A stretch of 35,527 nucleotides of DNA from Bryobacterales bacterium (GTDB lineage Bacteria > Acidobacteriota > Terriglobia > Bryobacterales > Bryobacteraceae): positions 1 to 35,527 of the forward strand of contig PLDF01000216.1 of NCBI GenBank assembly GCA_003135055.1, in the 5' to 3' direction. Of this stretch, positions 1 to 7,368 are shown piece after piece. The notes under the pieces were generated by a model. It worked only from the letters and a program-made list of their open reading frames with translations, had not been told where the DNA came from and searched no databases. The translations under genes and the position numbers were made by a program. The first letter of the stretch is position 1, and every line of letters begins with the position of its first letter.

Positions 1-158
1 GAGCCCCGTCGTCCCCGCCATATTTTCAGACGCTTCCAAGGCTCAGATCGACTCGTTTTCAGCGGATTTTGGCGGTGCTACGGCAGCTGCTACAGTTTTC
101 TACGCATGGGCTGTTGCAATGAAACTTCCGCTCCGTCGTGACGCCGCCTCACGTAGGA

Positions 159-641
159 TCACACGCTGCCACACAACTCGACCAGACGCCACTCTTGTAT
201 GCGGGCTCCAAGCGTGTGCTCCTCGTCCCATTCAACTTTGTAAGCGACCTCAATTGTATCCGCCATCTGTCCGGCCGTAAGCAGAGGCCCGATCCGCACA
301 AGAGCAATTGCCACGTATGGCCAAATTGCCTCTGAGTTGGCGATCTCCGGGAATGGCTCGACGTGTTGCGGGAAGGCTCCCTCCTCGACAGCCTCCCGGC
401 CGGGTTCATAGTGCTCAAACAAGCTGGCTTGAATCACGGGCCGAAGCGCTTCGTATTTTTCGGGCAGCTCACGCGCGAGCGCGAGACTTGCAGAATCAGG
501 ACGTGTCCGCACACCCGACACGATCAATTCGACGATTCCGTGAGGCCCGAGGGAGAGCGAGCCCTTCCATTGGCGGCCCGAACGCGTCAAGTCGCCGAGG
601 ACCTCATCATGGTAAGGCGCAGTCTTAAACAGTTCAAACAC
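159..641 (-). CDS. Hypothetical protein, third gene of the HigBA-type locus
   Basis: A 160-residue soluble protein with no signal peptide or membrane segment. I do not recognise it firmly. Its N-terminus (short Phe/Leu start, then a segment ending LGDL and a Trp-Lys-Gly turn) resembles small proteins of the DUF6985 kind, often of unknown or immunity-like role; this is a weak impression. The GTG start at 641 is preferred because GAGGT lies about 6 nt upstream. It begins 9 nt after the stop of the HTH antitoxin gene, so the two are probably co-transcribed from the promoter near 1350. Acidic residues are abundant in the C-terminal half (KVEWDEEH). It could be an accessory regulator or an unrelated passenger. 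Confidence 0.6.
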   Translation of the reverse strand: MFELFKTAPYHDEVLGDLTRSGRQWKGSLSLGPHGIVELIVSGVRTRPDSASLALARELPEKYEALRPVIQASLFEHYEPGREAVEEGAFPQHVEPFPEIANSEAIWPYVAIALVRIGPLLTAGQMADTIEVAYKVEWDEEHTLGARIQEWRLVELCGSV

Positions 642-650
642 GTCCGGACC

Positions 651-971
651 TCAAGCTACCCGGAGTCGAGCCGTTGACCGGGACTTTGACTTTTCTTTGC
701 CAGTGATCTCGATGTCGCGTCCTAGGAGAAGCAGAAGCCGCATCAGACGCTCGACCGAAAACCCAGACAGCCTGCCCTGCTTCAGCGCCGAGATCTTGGG
801 CTGATCGATTCCGAGAATCGCCGCCGCCTGGCTCTGCGTAAGCCGCCGCCGCTGAATTTCCGCGATGATCTTGGCAGCCAATTCGGCCTTGGCTAACAGG
901 TCGTCCGCATGTGGAAGGTTTAGGTCCGCAAAGACGTTCCCGGAACTGGTCGTAAATTCTCGATTAGGCAT
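651..971 (-). CDS. HigA-type XRE antitoxin
   Basis: 106 residues. The ATG at 971 follows a strong ribosome-binding site (GAGGAGAGGGAAG), and upstream in-frame codons read through the toxin gene, so this start is well supported. Residues about 36-85 form a helix-turn-helix of the XRE/HTH_37 type: RRLTQSQAAAILGIDQPKIS with the recognition helix around QPKISALKQG, then a leucine-rich helix (MRLLLLLGRDIEI). Toxin-first order with the antitoxin starting 11 nt after the toxin stop is typical of HigBA/Gp49-like pairs. The antitoxin is expected to neutralise the toxin and repress the promoter. The antitoxin is intact although its toxin is frameshifted. It could now act as a stand-alone repressor. Confidence 0.85.
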   Translation of the reverse strand: MPNREFTTSSGNVFADLNLPHADDLLAKAELAAKIIAEIQRRRLTQSQAAAILGIDQPKISALKQGRLSGFSVERLMRLLLLLGRDIEITGKEKSKSRSTARLRVA

Positions 972-982
972 CTTCCCTCTCC

Positions 983-1341
983 TCACTTCCCGGCCAGCTT
1001 GTGCGCAAGCTGGAGGCGTTGACGGATCAGAGCTAGTTCTCGCTGTGGAGTTGCGATTCCGGACGTCGCCTTCTTCTGAAAAACATGGAGTACGTAAACC
1101 GCTTCCCCAACCTGCGTCACATACGCCGCACGATACGGTCCGCTCGGATCGTCCGCGCGCGCCTGCCACACGGTTTCCGCAAAGCCGCGCAACATCTTGG
1201 CGCTTTCGTGCTCTGCCCGATCTGCGCTTGGTACAACGCGAAACCGAGCTTGTGTCGAACCGCGGGCGGAAAGCCCGTCAGCCGGTCGAGCGAGTCGACG
1301 AGCCAGACCAATTTGCGCGGTTGTTCGGCCGGCTCTGGCAC
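983..1341 (-). pseudogene. HigB/Gp49-like toxin, broken by one frameshift
   Basis: Two adjacent reading frames together give one RelE-superfamily toxin of the phage Gp49-like kind. The first half reads RKLVWLVDSLDRLTGFPP and continues to GFALYQAQIG. The second half, one frame over, reads EHESAKMLRGFAETVWQ, then YRAAYVTQVGEAVYVLHVFQ, which is the usual hydrophobic strand followed by the HxFQKK motif, and ends in a C-terminal helix. The junction is at about 1211-1216 and needs one extra base to restore frame. Translation probably started at GTG 1341, because the ATG at 1350 lies inside the -10 box. Either a real inactivating deletion or a sequencing error; the unbroken antitoxin downstream fits loss of the toxin first. 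Confidence 0.75.
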
Positions 1342-1348
1342 CCTATCC

Positions 1349-1370
1349 ATTATATGCTAGATCTGGCATA
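1349..1370 (-). promoter_or_regulatory. Promoter -10 box and palindromic operator of the HigBA-type locus
   Basis: On the minus strand a perfect TATAAT lies at 1354-1349. It overlaps the edge of an 18-bp near-perfect palindrome at 1353-1370 (TATGCTAGATCTGGCATA on the plus strand, 8 of 9 pairs). This is the expected position for autorepression by the HigA-type protein. The predicted transcript start falls at about 1342, next to GTG 1341, which suggests a leaderless toxin message. No good -35 box is visible. Confidence 0.55.
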
Positions 1371-1551
1371 AAGTGGTTGTCGTAGACTGTAGCACGTACT
1401 GTAGCAGCTCGAAAAGTGACGTCCCTCGATCCCCTCGATCCGCGCAAAATGCCTGTCCGGAGTTGAGCGCTCCGGGAAGGTTCGGTCTCACCGCCGCGGA
1501 TGAGGAAATTCCGGCCGGAAGCATTACCTCCGGGACGCCCCGACGCATTCC

Positions 1552-3084
1552 CTACGAACGCCCGAGCCGATTCAGGATCTTGTCCGCCGCCTCCACGCCG
1601 CGGAATTGCGCCTCTTCGAAAATCGAAAAACCACTCAGGTCGGAGTTCGCAAACACCAGTCCGGACCGCCCCTGCGCCAGCTCGCGCCGCTGAGAGTCGA
1701 AGATCGATCCCACCACCGGTCTGGCCATGGCGTGTCCCATGCGCATGATATCGATGCGCGAAACGCAGCTCCGGATATCGGGGTGTACGCGTTCGAGGTC
1801 GCTCAGAATGGCTTCGCTCCAATAGCGCCAGTCCTTTTGCAGAAGCAGCGCGCGGTTTGCGGCCGGCGATCCCTCGGCCAGCGCCCAGTAGAACGTCCAC
1901 ACCGTGCGATCCACTTGCGAGCGAAGCGTCTGGTGCGTGGCATCCACATATCCCAGCGTGGGTGAGCGGGCCACTACGTTGTCCCATGCTCTTTCGACTG
2001 TGCCGGCTCCGCGCGGCGGCCGGTCGATTGTCAGGTTCGCCGTCAGCCATGGCGAGTATTCGAACTTTTGCAGCCGGCCGAAGTCTTCCAGCAGATACGG
2101 CGCGAGAAATGACGGCGCCGCGTAGATGACCGCATCCGTTACGTAACTTACGTTGTCAGTCAGTACCAGATACCGGTTTCCACGTCGTTTTCCCGGTCGT
2201 TCGATTCTCCGCACCATCTGGCCCGTGCGCACCGACCATCCCACGCGCTTCAGTAACTGCCCGGTGATCCAACCGTTGCCTTCCGGCCACGTAAGTGGAC
2301 CTTTTTCTTCCGGCGAGCGCGATGCGAAGTAATGTACCCCGGCCCATGCGGACGTATCGGCGGCCAATGCGCCATAATCGTCCCGGCAGCAATAGTTCAT
2401 GTACCACAGCACCAGCGGCGAGTCGATCCGCCGTTGACTAAGCCACTCCGCAAAAGACAGCCGGTCGAGATCCCGCGGGCTCCGGCTCAGCCCGAGTTCC
2501 ATGGGGATGCTGAAAGCCCCGCTGTCGCGAAACGCGGCAAATAAATATTCCAGCCGCTCAAACTGTTCGCGGTCCTTGCGGCCGAGTCCGATCGATGGCT
2601 CAATGCCCTCCTGCCATGCGCCATACAGATACAGTCTCTCCTGCGGACTGAAGCAGAGGTATCGCTCGTTCCACACTCCGTCCCGCAAGACTCCCAACTC
2701 TTCGAAGAGCTCGCGGACGTAGATAGCTTTTGGGCCGGGCACGGGCACATAATGCGCCGCCCAGGGATACGCGCTGACTTCGTTCTCGCCAGACCGCGCG
2801 TTGCCGCCGGCCTGGCTGTTCATCTCCAGCAAAACGAAGTCCCGAAAGCCACGCTTCTGCAAACGCCACGCGGCGCTAAGACCGGCGATGCCGCCGCCCA
2901 CGATCACCAGCGGGATGCGCTCCTCGCGCCGCGTAGCGAAAACCGGCGCGCGATCGCGGATCTGGTGGCCGCCGGCGAACGATTCGTTGACGAACGATCC
3001 GGCAATTCTGCGCTCGCCCTTGGCGGTCATCCCGGCCAGAGCCGCGCAGCCACATCCAAAAAACTGGCGCCGCGTCGCGGTCAA
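1552..3084 (-). CDS. Tat-exported FAD-dependent oxidoreductase (amine oxidase-like)
   Basis: About 510 residues. I choose the TTG at 3084: its TTGA overlaps the stop of the upstream spermidine synthase-like gene by 4 nt, and GGAAGG lies about 10 nt upstream. From this start the protein opens with a twin-arginine signal (TATRRQFFG then CGCAALAG). A Rossmann FAD-binding motif follows at residues 63-68 (VIVGGGIAGLSAAW), with the second glycine-rich stretch QAGGNAR. The C-terminal FAD contact region is around GLVFANSDLSGFSIFEEA. The fold is that of flavin amine oxidases and phytoene-desaturase-like enzymes. As last gene of the speD operon it plausibly oxidises a polyamine or a polyamine-derived adduct outside the cytoplasm; the substrate is inferred, not shown. 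Confidence 0.85.
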   Translation of the reverse strand: MTATRRQFFGCGCAALAGMTAKGERRIAGSFVNESFAGGHQIRDRAPVFATRREERIPLVIVGGGIAGLSAAWRLQKRGFRDFVLLEMNSQAGGNARSGENEVSAYPWAAHYVPVPGPKAIYVRELFEELGVLRDGVWNERYLCFSPQERLYLYGAWQEGIEPSIGLGRKDREQFERLEYLFAAFRDSGAFSIPMELGLSRSPRDLDRLSFAEWLSQRRIDSPLVLWYMNYCCRDDYGALAADTSAWAGVHYFASRSPEEKGPLTWPEGNGWITGQLLKRVGWSVRTGQMVRRIERPGKRRGNRYLVLTDNVSYVTDAVIYAAPSFLAPYLLEDFGRLQKFEYSPWLTANLTIDRPPRGAGTVERAWDNVVARSPTLGYVDATHQTLRSQVDRTVWTFYWALAEGSPAANRALLLQKDWRYWSEAILSDLERVHPDIRSCVSRIDIMRMGHAMARPVVGSIFDSQRRELAQGRSGLVFANSDLSGFSIFEEAQFRGVEAADKILNRLGRS

Positions 3085-4577
3085 TGGCTGATATCCTTCC
3101 AATCCCGATCGTAGGCGCGCACCAGGACCTGGTCGTTCAGCGTATTCGCCGGCATCGGGATGGGCGCCATATCGGGCGGGAACTGGAAAAGGGCGGGCAG
3201 CGACGCTACGCTCAGGAAGCGCAGTCCCGGCGGCAGGCTTTTGGGCATGCTGTAATCGCGCAGCGATGCGATCACGAACCCCCACTCCCCGAACGATGGA
3301 ACATAGACATGGTACGGATAAGTCTTCAGCCCGGCTTGCCGGAGAGTGGTCTCGATGCACCAGAAAGAATCGCGCGCAAACATGGGCGATGTGCTTTGCA
3401 CCACCAGCAGACCCTGAGCGCTCAGGTGACGGGCCGCGGCGCGATAGAAGGCCGTTGTATAGAGCTTGCCCAGCGCATAGTTAGTCGGATCCGGAAAGTC
3501 GAGTACGATGAAATCGGCGCTGCTGGTATCGGAATCGATCCACGGGAAGGCGTCGGCGTTCACCACATGCACCTTGGGTGAGAGAAAACTGCTCTGGTTG
3601 AGCGCGGTCAGCATGCGGTTTGAGGAGAACAAGCGCGTCATCGCGGGGTCGAGATCCACTAGAGTGACACTCTCAATTTGCGGGTACTTGAGAATCTCGC
3701 GCAACGCCAACCCGTCGCCGCCGCCCAGCACCAGCACCCGCCGCGGAGCAGGAATCGCCGAAAGGCCGGGGTGCACCAGCGATTCGTGATAGCGGTATTC
3801 GTCGCGCGAGCTGAATTGCAGGTGACTGTTAAGGAACAGGCGCAGATCGTCCTTAAACCGTGTCAGCACGATGTGCTGGTAGCGCGAATCCCGGGCGAAA
3901 ATGATCTCATCGGCATAGATGTTATCTTCCGCTGCGGTGGTGATCCGTTTGGCCTCCAGCAGGCCGCCGAGCAAAACCGCTAGAACGATGGCCGACATTC
4001 CGCGCAGCAAACGCCTGTTGCCCAGTTGCGCCGCGAACAGATACGTGCTCCACAACGCCACGCCGGCATTGACGATGCCGAACAGCATGGCCGACCGTAC
4101 CAGTCCCAGCCGCGGAACCAGGACGATGGGAAATAGCAGCGAAGCGGCCAGCGCGCCAATATAGTCGAAGGTCAGCACATGCGCTACGGCGTCCCGGAAA
4201 TCGAAATACCCGCGGACAATGCGCATCAAAAGAGGAATCTCCAGGCCAACCAGCACCCCGATCGCCGTGACCATGAAGTACATCAGAAATGCGAAGGACT
4301 GCGTGTAGGCGAAGGCCAGAAACAGCAAGGCCGACGAGAACCCGCCGGTCAATCCGATCATCAGCTCGATCCAGATGAAGCGATGCACCAGCCCGCGATG
4401 GATGTACCGCGACAGCGCGCTGCCAATTCCCATGGAGAAGAGGTAACACCCGATGATGGTGGAAAACTGGAAGACGCTGTCGCCGACCAGGTAACTGGCC
4501 AGCGTCGCCGCGACGAGCTCGTAAATCAGTCCGCACGCGGAGATCAGGAAAACGGATATGAAAAGAACTAATGCCAC
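3081..4577 (-). CDS. Membrane-anchored spermidine synthase-like enzyme
   Basis: 498 residues with a GTG start and GGAGG about 11 nt upstream. Residues 1-205 carry about seven hydrophobic helices (for example LFISVFLISACGLIYELVAA). Residues about 225-470 form a spermidine synthase-type methyltransferase fold: LQFSSRDEYRYHESLVHP, the decarboxylated-AdoMet binding loop LVLGGGDG (285-289), the acidic strand end VTLVDLDP, and LDFPDPTNY (358-366) in place of the usual DSTDP. Family members transfer an aminopropyl group from decarboxylated AdoMet to an amine. The long membrane-fused form sits with DUF350, DUF4178 and speD genes, so its acceptor may be membrane-associated rather than free putrescine. 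It overlaps the FAD enzyme gene by 4 nt. Confidence 0.9.
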   Translation of the reverse strand: MALVLFISVFLISACGLIYELVAATLASYLVGDSVFQFSTIIGCYLFSMGIGSALSRYIHRGLVHRFIWIELMIGLTGGFSSALLFLAFAYTQSFAFLMYFMVTAIGVLVGLEIPLLMRIVRGYFDFRDAVAHVLTFDYIGALAASLLFPIVLVPRLGLVRSAMLFGIVNAGVALWSTYLFAAQLGNRRLLRGMSAIVLAVLLGGLLEAKRITTAAEDNIYADEIIFARDSRYQHIVLTRFKDDLRLFLNSHLQFSSRDEYRYHESLVHPGLSAIPAPRRVLVLGGGDGLALREILKYPQIESVTLVDLDPAMTRLFSSNRMLTALNQSSFLSPKVHVVNADAFPWIDSDTSSADFIVLDFPDPTNYALGKLYTTAFYRAAARHLSAQGLLVVQSTSPMFARDSFWCIETTLRQAGLKTYPYHVYVPSFGEWGFVIASLRDYSMPKSLPPGLRFLSVASLPALFQFPPDMAPIPMPANTLNDQVLVRAYDRDWKDISH

Positions 4578-4609
4578 GAGTCTCGTTGCCTCCGCGCTCT
4601 GCCGGCGCG

Positions 4610-4819
4610 CTAGTGAACCGCCGCGGCGATAATCAGGCAGAGACCCAGGGAAAGCGCGCCGATCAGAATCGCCAGCGCGATATTGTGCTCCAGAACGATT
4701 TCCTTCCAGAGATGATAGGGCGTCAGCTTATCCAGAATGAAAAAGGCAGCCACAAAGATCAGAATGCCCAGAACGGCGAACACCAGCGCGTTGACAACGT
4801 TGTCCCAGGGGAGCGTCAT
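4610..4819 (-). CDS. DUF350-type small membrane protein
   Basis: 69 residues starting at ATG 4819, with AGGAGG 9-10 nt upstream. Two membrane helices are evident (about 10-29 VNALVFAVLGILIFVAAFFI and 48-66 ALAILIGALSLGLCLIIAA) joined by a conserved-looking loop, LDKLTPYHLWKEIVLEHN. This matches one DUF350 repeat; the E. coli relative YjfL has more repeats. Function is unknown; the family recurs beside spermidine synthase-like, ATP-grasp and DUF4178 genes. It lies between the 62-residue membrane protein and the synthase, 32 nt upstream of the latter, and is clearly part of the operon. Confidence 0.85.
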   Translation of the reverse strand: MTLPWDNVVNALVFAVLGILIFVAAFFILDKLTPYHLWKEIVLEHNIALAILIGALSLGLCLIIAAAVH

Positions 4820-4820
4820 T

Positions 4821-5009
4821 TCACTTACCTCCTGTGTAATGGTGATAGCTGCTGTAGATAGAGCGATAGGAGCCGGGATTGTCCCGAATGGACATCGGCA
4901 GGTCTTTGACTTCGCTGACCGAGGTAAAGCTAAAGCCGCGGTAAGCGCCAGCCCCAAGAAGCAATACCGTCGCGATTCCGTAAATCAGATAGATCCGGTT
5001 CCAGATCAT
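4821..5009 (-). CDS. Small single-pass membrane protein of the speD operon
   Basis: 62 residues. The ATG at 5009 overlaps the DUF4178 gene stop in an ATGA, and its own stop lies just 1 nt before the DUF350 start codon. One N-terminal membrane helix (about 6-23, YLIYGIATVLLLGAGAYR) is followed by a short polar tail with DLPMSIRDNPGSYRS and a terminal YTGGK. I know no named family. The C-terminal half looks too patterned to be random (RDNPGSYRS, then aromatic residues, then Gly-Gly-Lys). Tight coupling on both sides indicates a true gene that probably sits in the same membrane complex as its neighbours. Confidence 0.75.
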   Translation of the reverse strand: MIWNRIYLIYGIATVLLLGAGAYRGFSFTSVSEVKDLPMSIRDNPGSYRSIYSSYHHYTGGK

Positions 5010-6313
5010 TGGCCGCCCCCGAAAGACTTCATGGGGTGATCGCTTTCGGCCCAGCGCATTTGCTCGAAATTGTAAGTCCGCCAGGAGATCAGCAAGGCGG
5101 GCAGCAGCAGAGCGGCCAACGCCACCAGATAGATTCCCATCACAGGCACATCGCGCGTCACCGTCACAGTGTATCGCATGGGCCCGGCGTTGGCGTCCGA
5201 TTCCGGCTCGATGCGCAGGTAATAGCGGCCCGGCGGTATGGACGGCAGCACAACCCGATCGTGCGGGCTGCCTTCTTCCCAGGGGCCGTCCGAATCGACC
5301 CCGCTGTAGTAACTGACTTCCCGCCCAAAGTCATAAGCTTGCCCGGTATCTTCGCGGATCAATGCATAGCTCAGATAGAGCCATTGATTGGATACGTCTG
5401 CGTCCGTCCTCACTTCAACCGACGAAGTGCGCCCCTTCAGTTCAAATTCCGGCGTGACAAAGGATGGTTCGGTGGTCGATGACGGCGAGAAGGGGTAGGC
5501 CTCTTGAAACACCTGTTCCTGTTTCGAAAGGAGCTGGTTCGCCGTGAAAATCACGAAGATGGCGGTGAAGAGACCCGCGAATGTGAACCAAATCTGGCTG
5601 GCGGACGCCCGCAGCCCGGAGGGTTGATTCTCGTATACGCCCACCGGCGTGGGCGCCAGGTCCGCCAGCCCGAATGCCTTCCAGATGTCTGCGCCGTGCA
5701 CATATTCGCCCAGGGTCCAGGTTGTCTCGTTGCCCGTTGTTTCCGACGAGAGAACAAACGGCGGAGCAATATAGTCGGCGACTTCGACGGAATCGTCAAC
5801 GCTCAATTGCCAGGGGAATTCGCCCAGCGCGAAAGCGGTTTTTGCGAAGCATGTCTGGAACTGCTTGTACTTCTTACCGAGATACCTCGCCGAATCTGCC
5901 TCCACCTCGGGCAAGGCGGTGACGGTACTCGCGTCATTCCAATGGCCGTTGTACTCGGTCAAGTAACGGAATCCCTTGTAAGGGCTGAAGAGCAGGTATT
6001 CCCGCCAGTTATAAGTGAGGTCATCCACTACCATGGTGCGGACCTGGAAACCGATTACCTCATAATCGGCGCCACGCCACTTTCCCCGGCTGCCCAGCGG
6101 GATCAGCGGAACCTCTTTCTCTGTGGCGGCTTGGAAGCGTTGCAGGATTCTGAGCCGCGGGTTCTTGGCATCCAGAAAGCAATAACAATGCTCGCACACG
6201 ATAGTGACAGCCCGCCCCATGGACCGCACGGTCAGCGGCGCGCCGCAGTTTGGACAAGACAGCGTCTCAACCTGAGGCGCGCCCGGGGGACTCGGCGGCG
6301 ATCCCGGAGTCAT
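5006..6313 (-). CDS. Zinc-ribbon DUF4178 membrane protein
   Basis: About 435 residues. The second Met codon (6313) is chosen: it overlaps the upstream stop as ATGA and has GAGGG about 6 nt before it, whereas the Met at 6319 would have no space for a ribosome site. Order of parts: N-terminal zinc ribbon with Cys pairs near residues 20/23 (SCPNCG) and 40/43 (CEHC); DUF4178 beta-rich region about 65-225, typified by GKWRGADYEVIGFQ and WREYLLFSPYKGFRYL; membrane helix about 241-260; an outside domain of about 125 residues that looks immunoglobulin-like or carbohydrate-binding-like; a second helix about 389-409 and a short cytoplasmic tail. Role unknown; probably a structural or substrate-presenting part of the polyamine-type membrane system. 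Confidence 0.85.
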   Translation of the reverse strand: MTPGSPPSPPGAPQVETLSCPNCGAPLTVRSMGRAVTIVCEHCYCFLDAKNPRLRILQRFQAATEKEVPLIPLGSRGKWRGADYEVIGFQVRTMVVDDLTYNWREYLLFSPYKGFRYLTEYNGHWNDASTVTALPEVEADSARYLGKKYKQFQTCFAKTAFALGEFPWQLSVDDSVEVADYIAPPFVLSSETTGNETTWTLGEYVHGADIWKAFGLADLAPTPVGVYENQPSGLRASASQIWFTFAGLFTAIFVIFTANQLLSKQEQVFQEAYPFSPSSTTEPSFVTPEFELKGRTSSVEVRTDADVSNQWLYLSYALIREDTGQAYDFGREVSYYSGVDSDGPWEEGSPHDRVVLPSIPPGRYYLRIEPESDANAGPMRYTVTVTRDVPVMGIYLVALAALLLPALLISWRTYNFEQMRWAESDHPMKSFGGGQ

Positions 6314-6945
6314 GACCATCCCTCGAATTCGCGCAGGTTCTTAAGCCGGAGCGCGTCGAACTCAACCATTTTCCCCAGGTAGAGCACCGGCTCGGCGTCG
6401 CTGTAATCGAGTGTCGCAAAGTCGCCGCCCGTCGATCGCAGATCGACGAAAGTGGCTTCCTGCTTATCCCAATACTCAAATGGAAGCTCGCCTTCCACCC
6501 CGCGATAGCGCGCCTGAGTGATCGCGGTCGCCGCAAACGCCGTCTTGTTCCACGTAAACCGATCGCCCAGGTGGATCGAAGCGAGCGCCGGCAGCGGCTC
6601 GGCCACGAAGGCGAGCGTCACCGCGTATTGGCTTTGCGCATCCGACAGCCAGGCGCTGCCGCCCTGGTTCCACACGATGTGCCATTCGTTCCAGGAACCC
6701 TCGTCATAATCGTAAATGATGCGTCCGGCGACCGTGAAAGCGCGGTCTTCGTAGACTCCGGAAACGCCGATCCGGATTGGGGAACTGTCGGGCGGCAAAT
6801 CCGAGACCACTCCCACCCGTTCCAGGTTCACGTCCGTGCGAACGAGGATGGAATGGCAATGCGCGCAGGTGGTCTGCACGCTGCTTGACCACTGAAACAG
6901 AATCGGGGCGCCGCAACTTGGGCAAAGCGCGGCAGGCTGAGTCAT
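6310..6945 (-). CDS. Zinc-ribbon DUF4178 protein, soluble form
   Basis: 211 residues from ATG 6945, which overlaps the speD stop as ATGA. The N-terminal zinc ribbon has Cys at 8, 11, 27 and 30 (LCPSCGAP and CAHCHS). The DUF4178 region follows (VYEDRAFTVAGRIIYDYDEG, then WNEWHIVW and GSAWLSDAQSQY). It has no membrane helix, so it is a shorter cytoplasmic partner of the next gene, which has the same two parts plus membrane anchors. Two DUF4178 genes in a row suggest a heteromeric assembly or duplication with change of location. It overlaps both neighbours by 4 nt. Confidence 0.85.
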   Translation of the reverse strand: MTQPAALCPSCGAPILFQWSSSVQTTCAHCHSILVRTDVNLERVGVVSDLPPDSSPIRIGVSGVYEDRAFTVAGRIIYDYDEGSWNEWHIVWNQGGSAWLSDAQSQYAVTLAFVAEPLPALASIHLGDRFTWNKTAFAATAITQARYRGVEGELPFEYWDKQEATFVDLRSTGGDFATLDYSDAEPVLYLGKMVEFDALRLKNLREFEGWS

Positions 6946-7304
6946 GCGCCGCCTCTTACCGCGATGTAGTCTCGCGCCACGTCGCGGACGATGGTGCGCT
7001 GGGCCCCCAGATATTCCCGCAACCGGGATTCGAAATCGCACCGCGGACGCGGGCGGCAGCTAAACGCATTCAGGCAAATCGAGCCATGTTCCGGAAAAGT
7101 GTGGCACGTCAGGTGCGATTCCGATAACAAGGCCAGCCCGGTAATGCCGCCAGCATCCGGGAATTGATGCCACAGAATCTCCCCCACCGTATGCAGGCCC
7201 AGGTCGTCGATGAGCGCCGCGAACAGCGTACGCAGCACGCTCAAGTCCCGCAGTCCGTCGGGGGAGCAGCCGTGCGCTTCGACAATCCATTCCACACCAA
7301 CCAT
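6942..7304 (-). CDS. speD: S-adenosylmethionine decarboxylase proenzyme
   Basis: 120 residues. The enzyme cleaves itself between Glu and Ser to make a pyruvoyl group and then decarboxylates AdoMet to the aminopropyl donor used by spermidine synthase. The processing site is seen at E62-S63 in LLSESHLTCHTFPEHG, with H68 and C83 (FSC) in the same places as in the Thermotoga enzyme. ATG 7304 is chosen because an upstream TTG at 7322 would lie before the predicted transcript start; no strong ribosome site is seen. First gene of the operon behind a good promoter at 7326-7353. There is no speA, speB or speC here, so putrescine must come from elsewhere, or the acceptor is something else. Confidence 0.92.
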   Translation of the reverse strand: MVGVEWIVEAHGCSPDGLRDLSVLRTLFAALIDDLGLHTVGEILWHQFPDAGGITGLALLSESHLTCHTFPEHGSICLNAFSCRPRPRCDFESRLREYLGAQRTIVRDVARDYIAVRGGA

Positions 7305-7325
7305 AGGTTGCGGACGGTACAACTT

Positions 7326-7353
7326 AGTATACTGACTGGCAAGCCGGAGTCAA
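7326..7353 (-). promoter_or_regulatory. Sigma-70-type promoter of the speD operon
   Basis: Minus strand: TTGACT (7353-7348), 16-bp spacer, TATACT (7331-7326). Both hexamers are one base from consensus. The start of transcription should fall near 7319, giving a leader of about 15 nt before ATG 7304 of speD. It is the only strong promoter noticed for the seven-gene unit. Confidence 0.7.
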
Positions 7354-7368
7354 GCTGGATGACACCTC

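Noticed and set aside
1-158. Open plus-strand frame entering from the left edge
   Set aside because: It continues without a stop to about 272 but has no recognisable domain and runs opposite a better-supported minus-strand gene.
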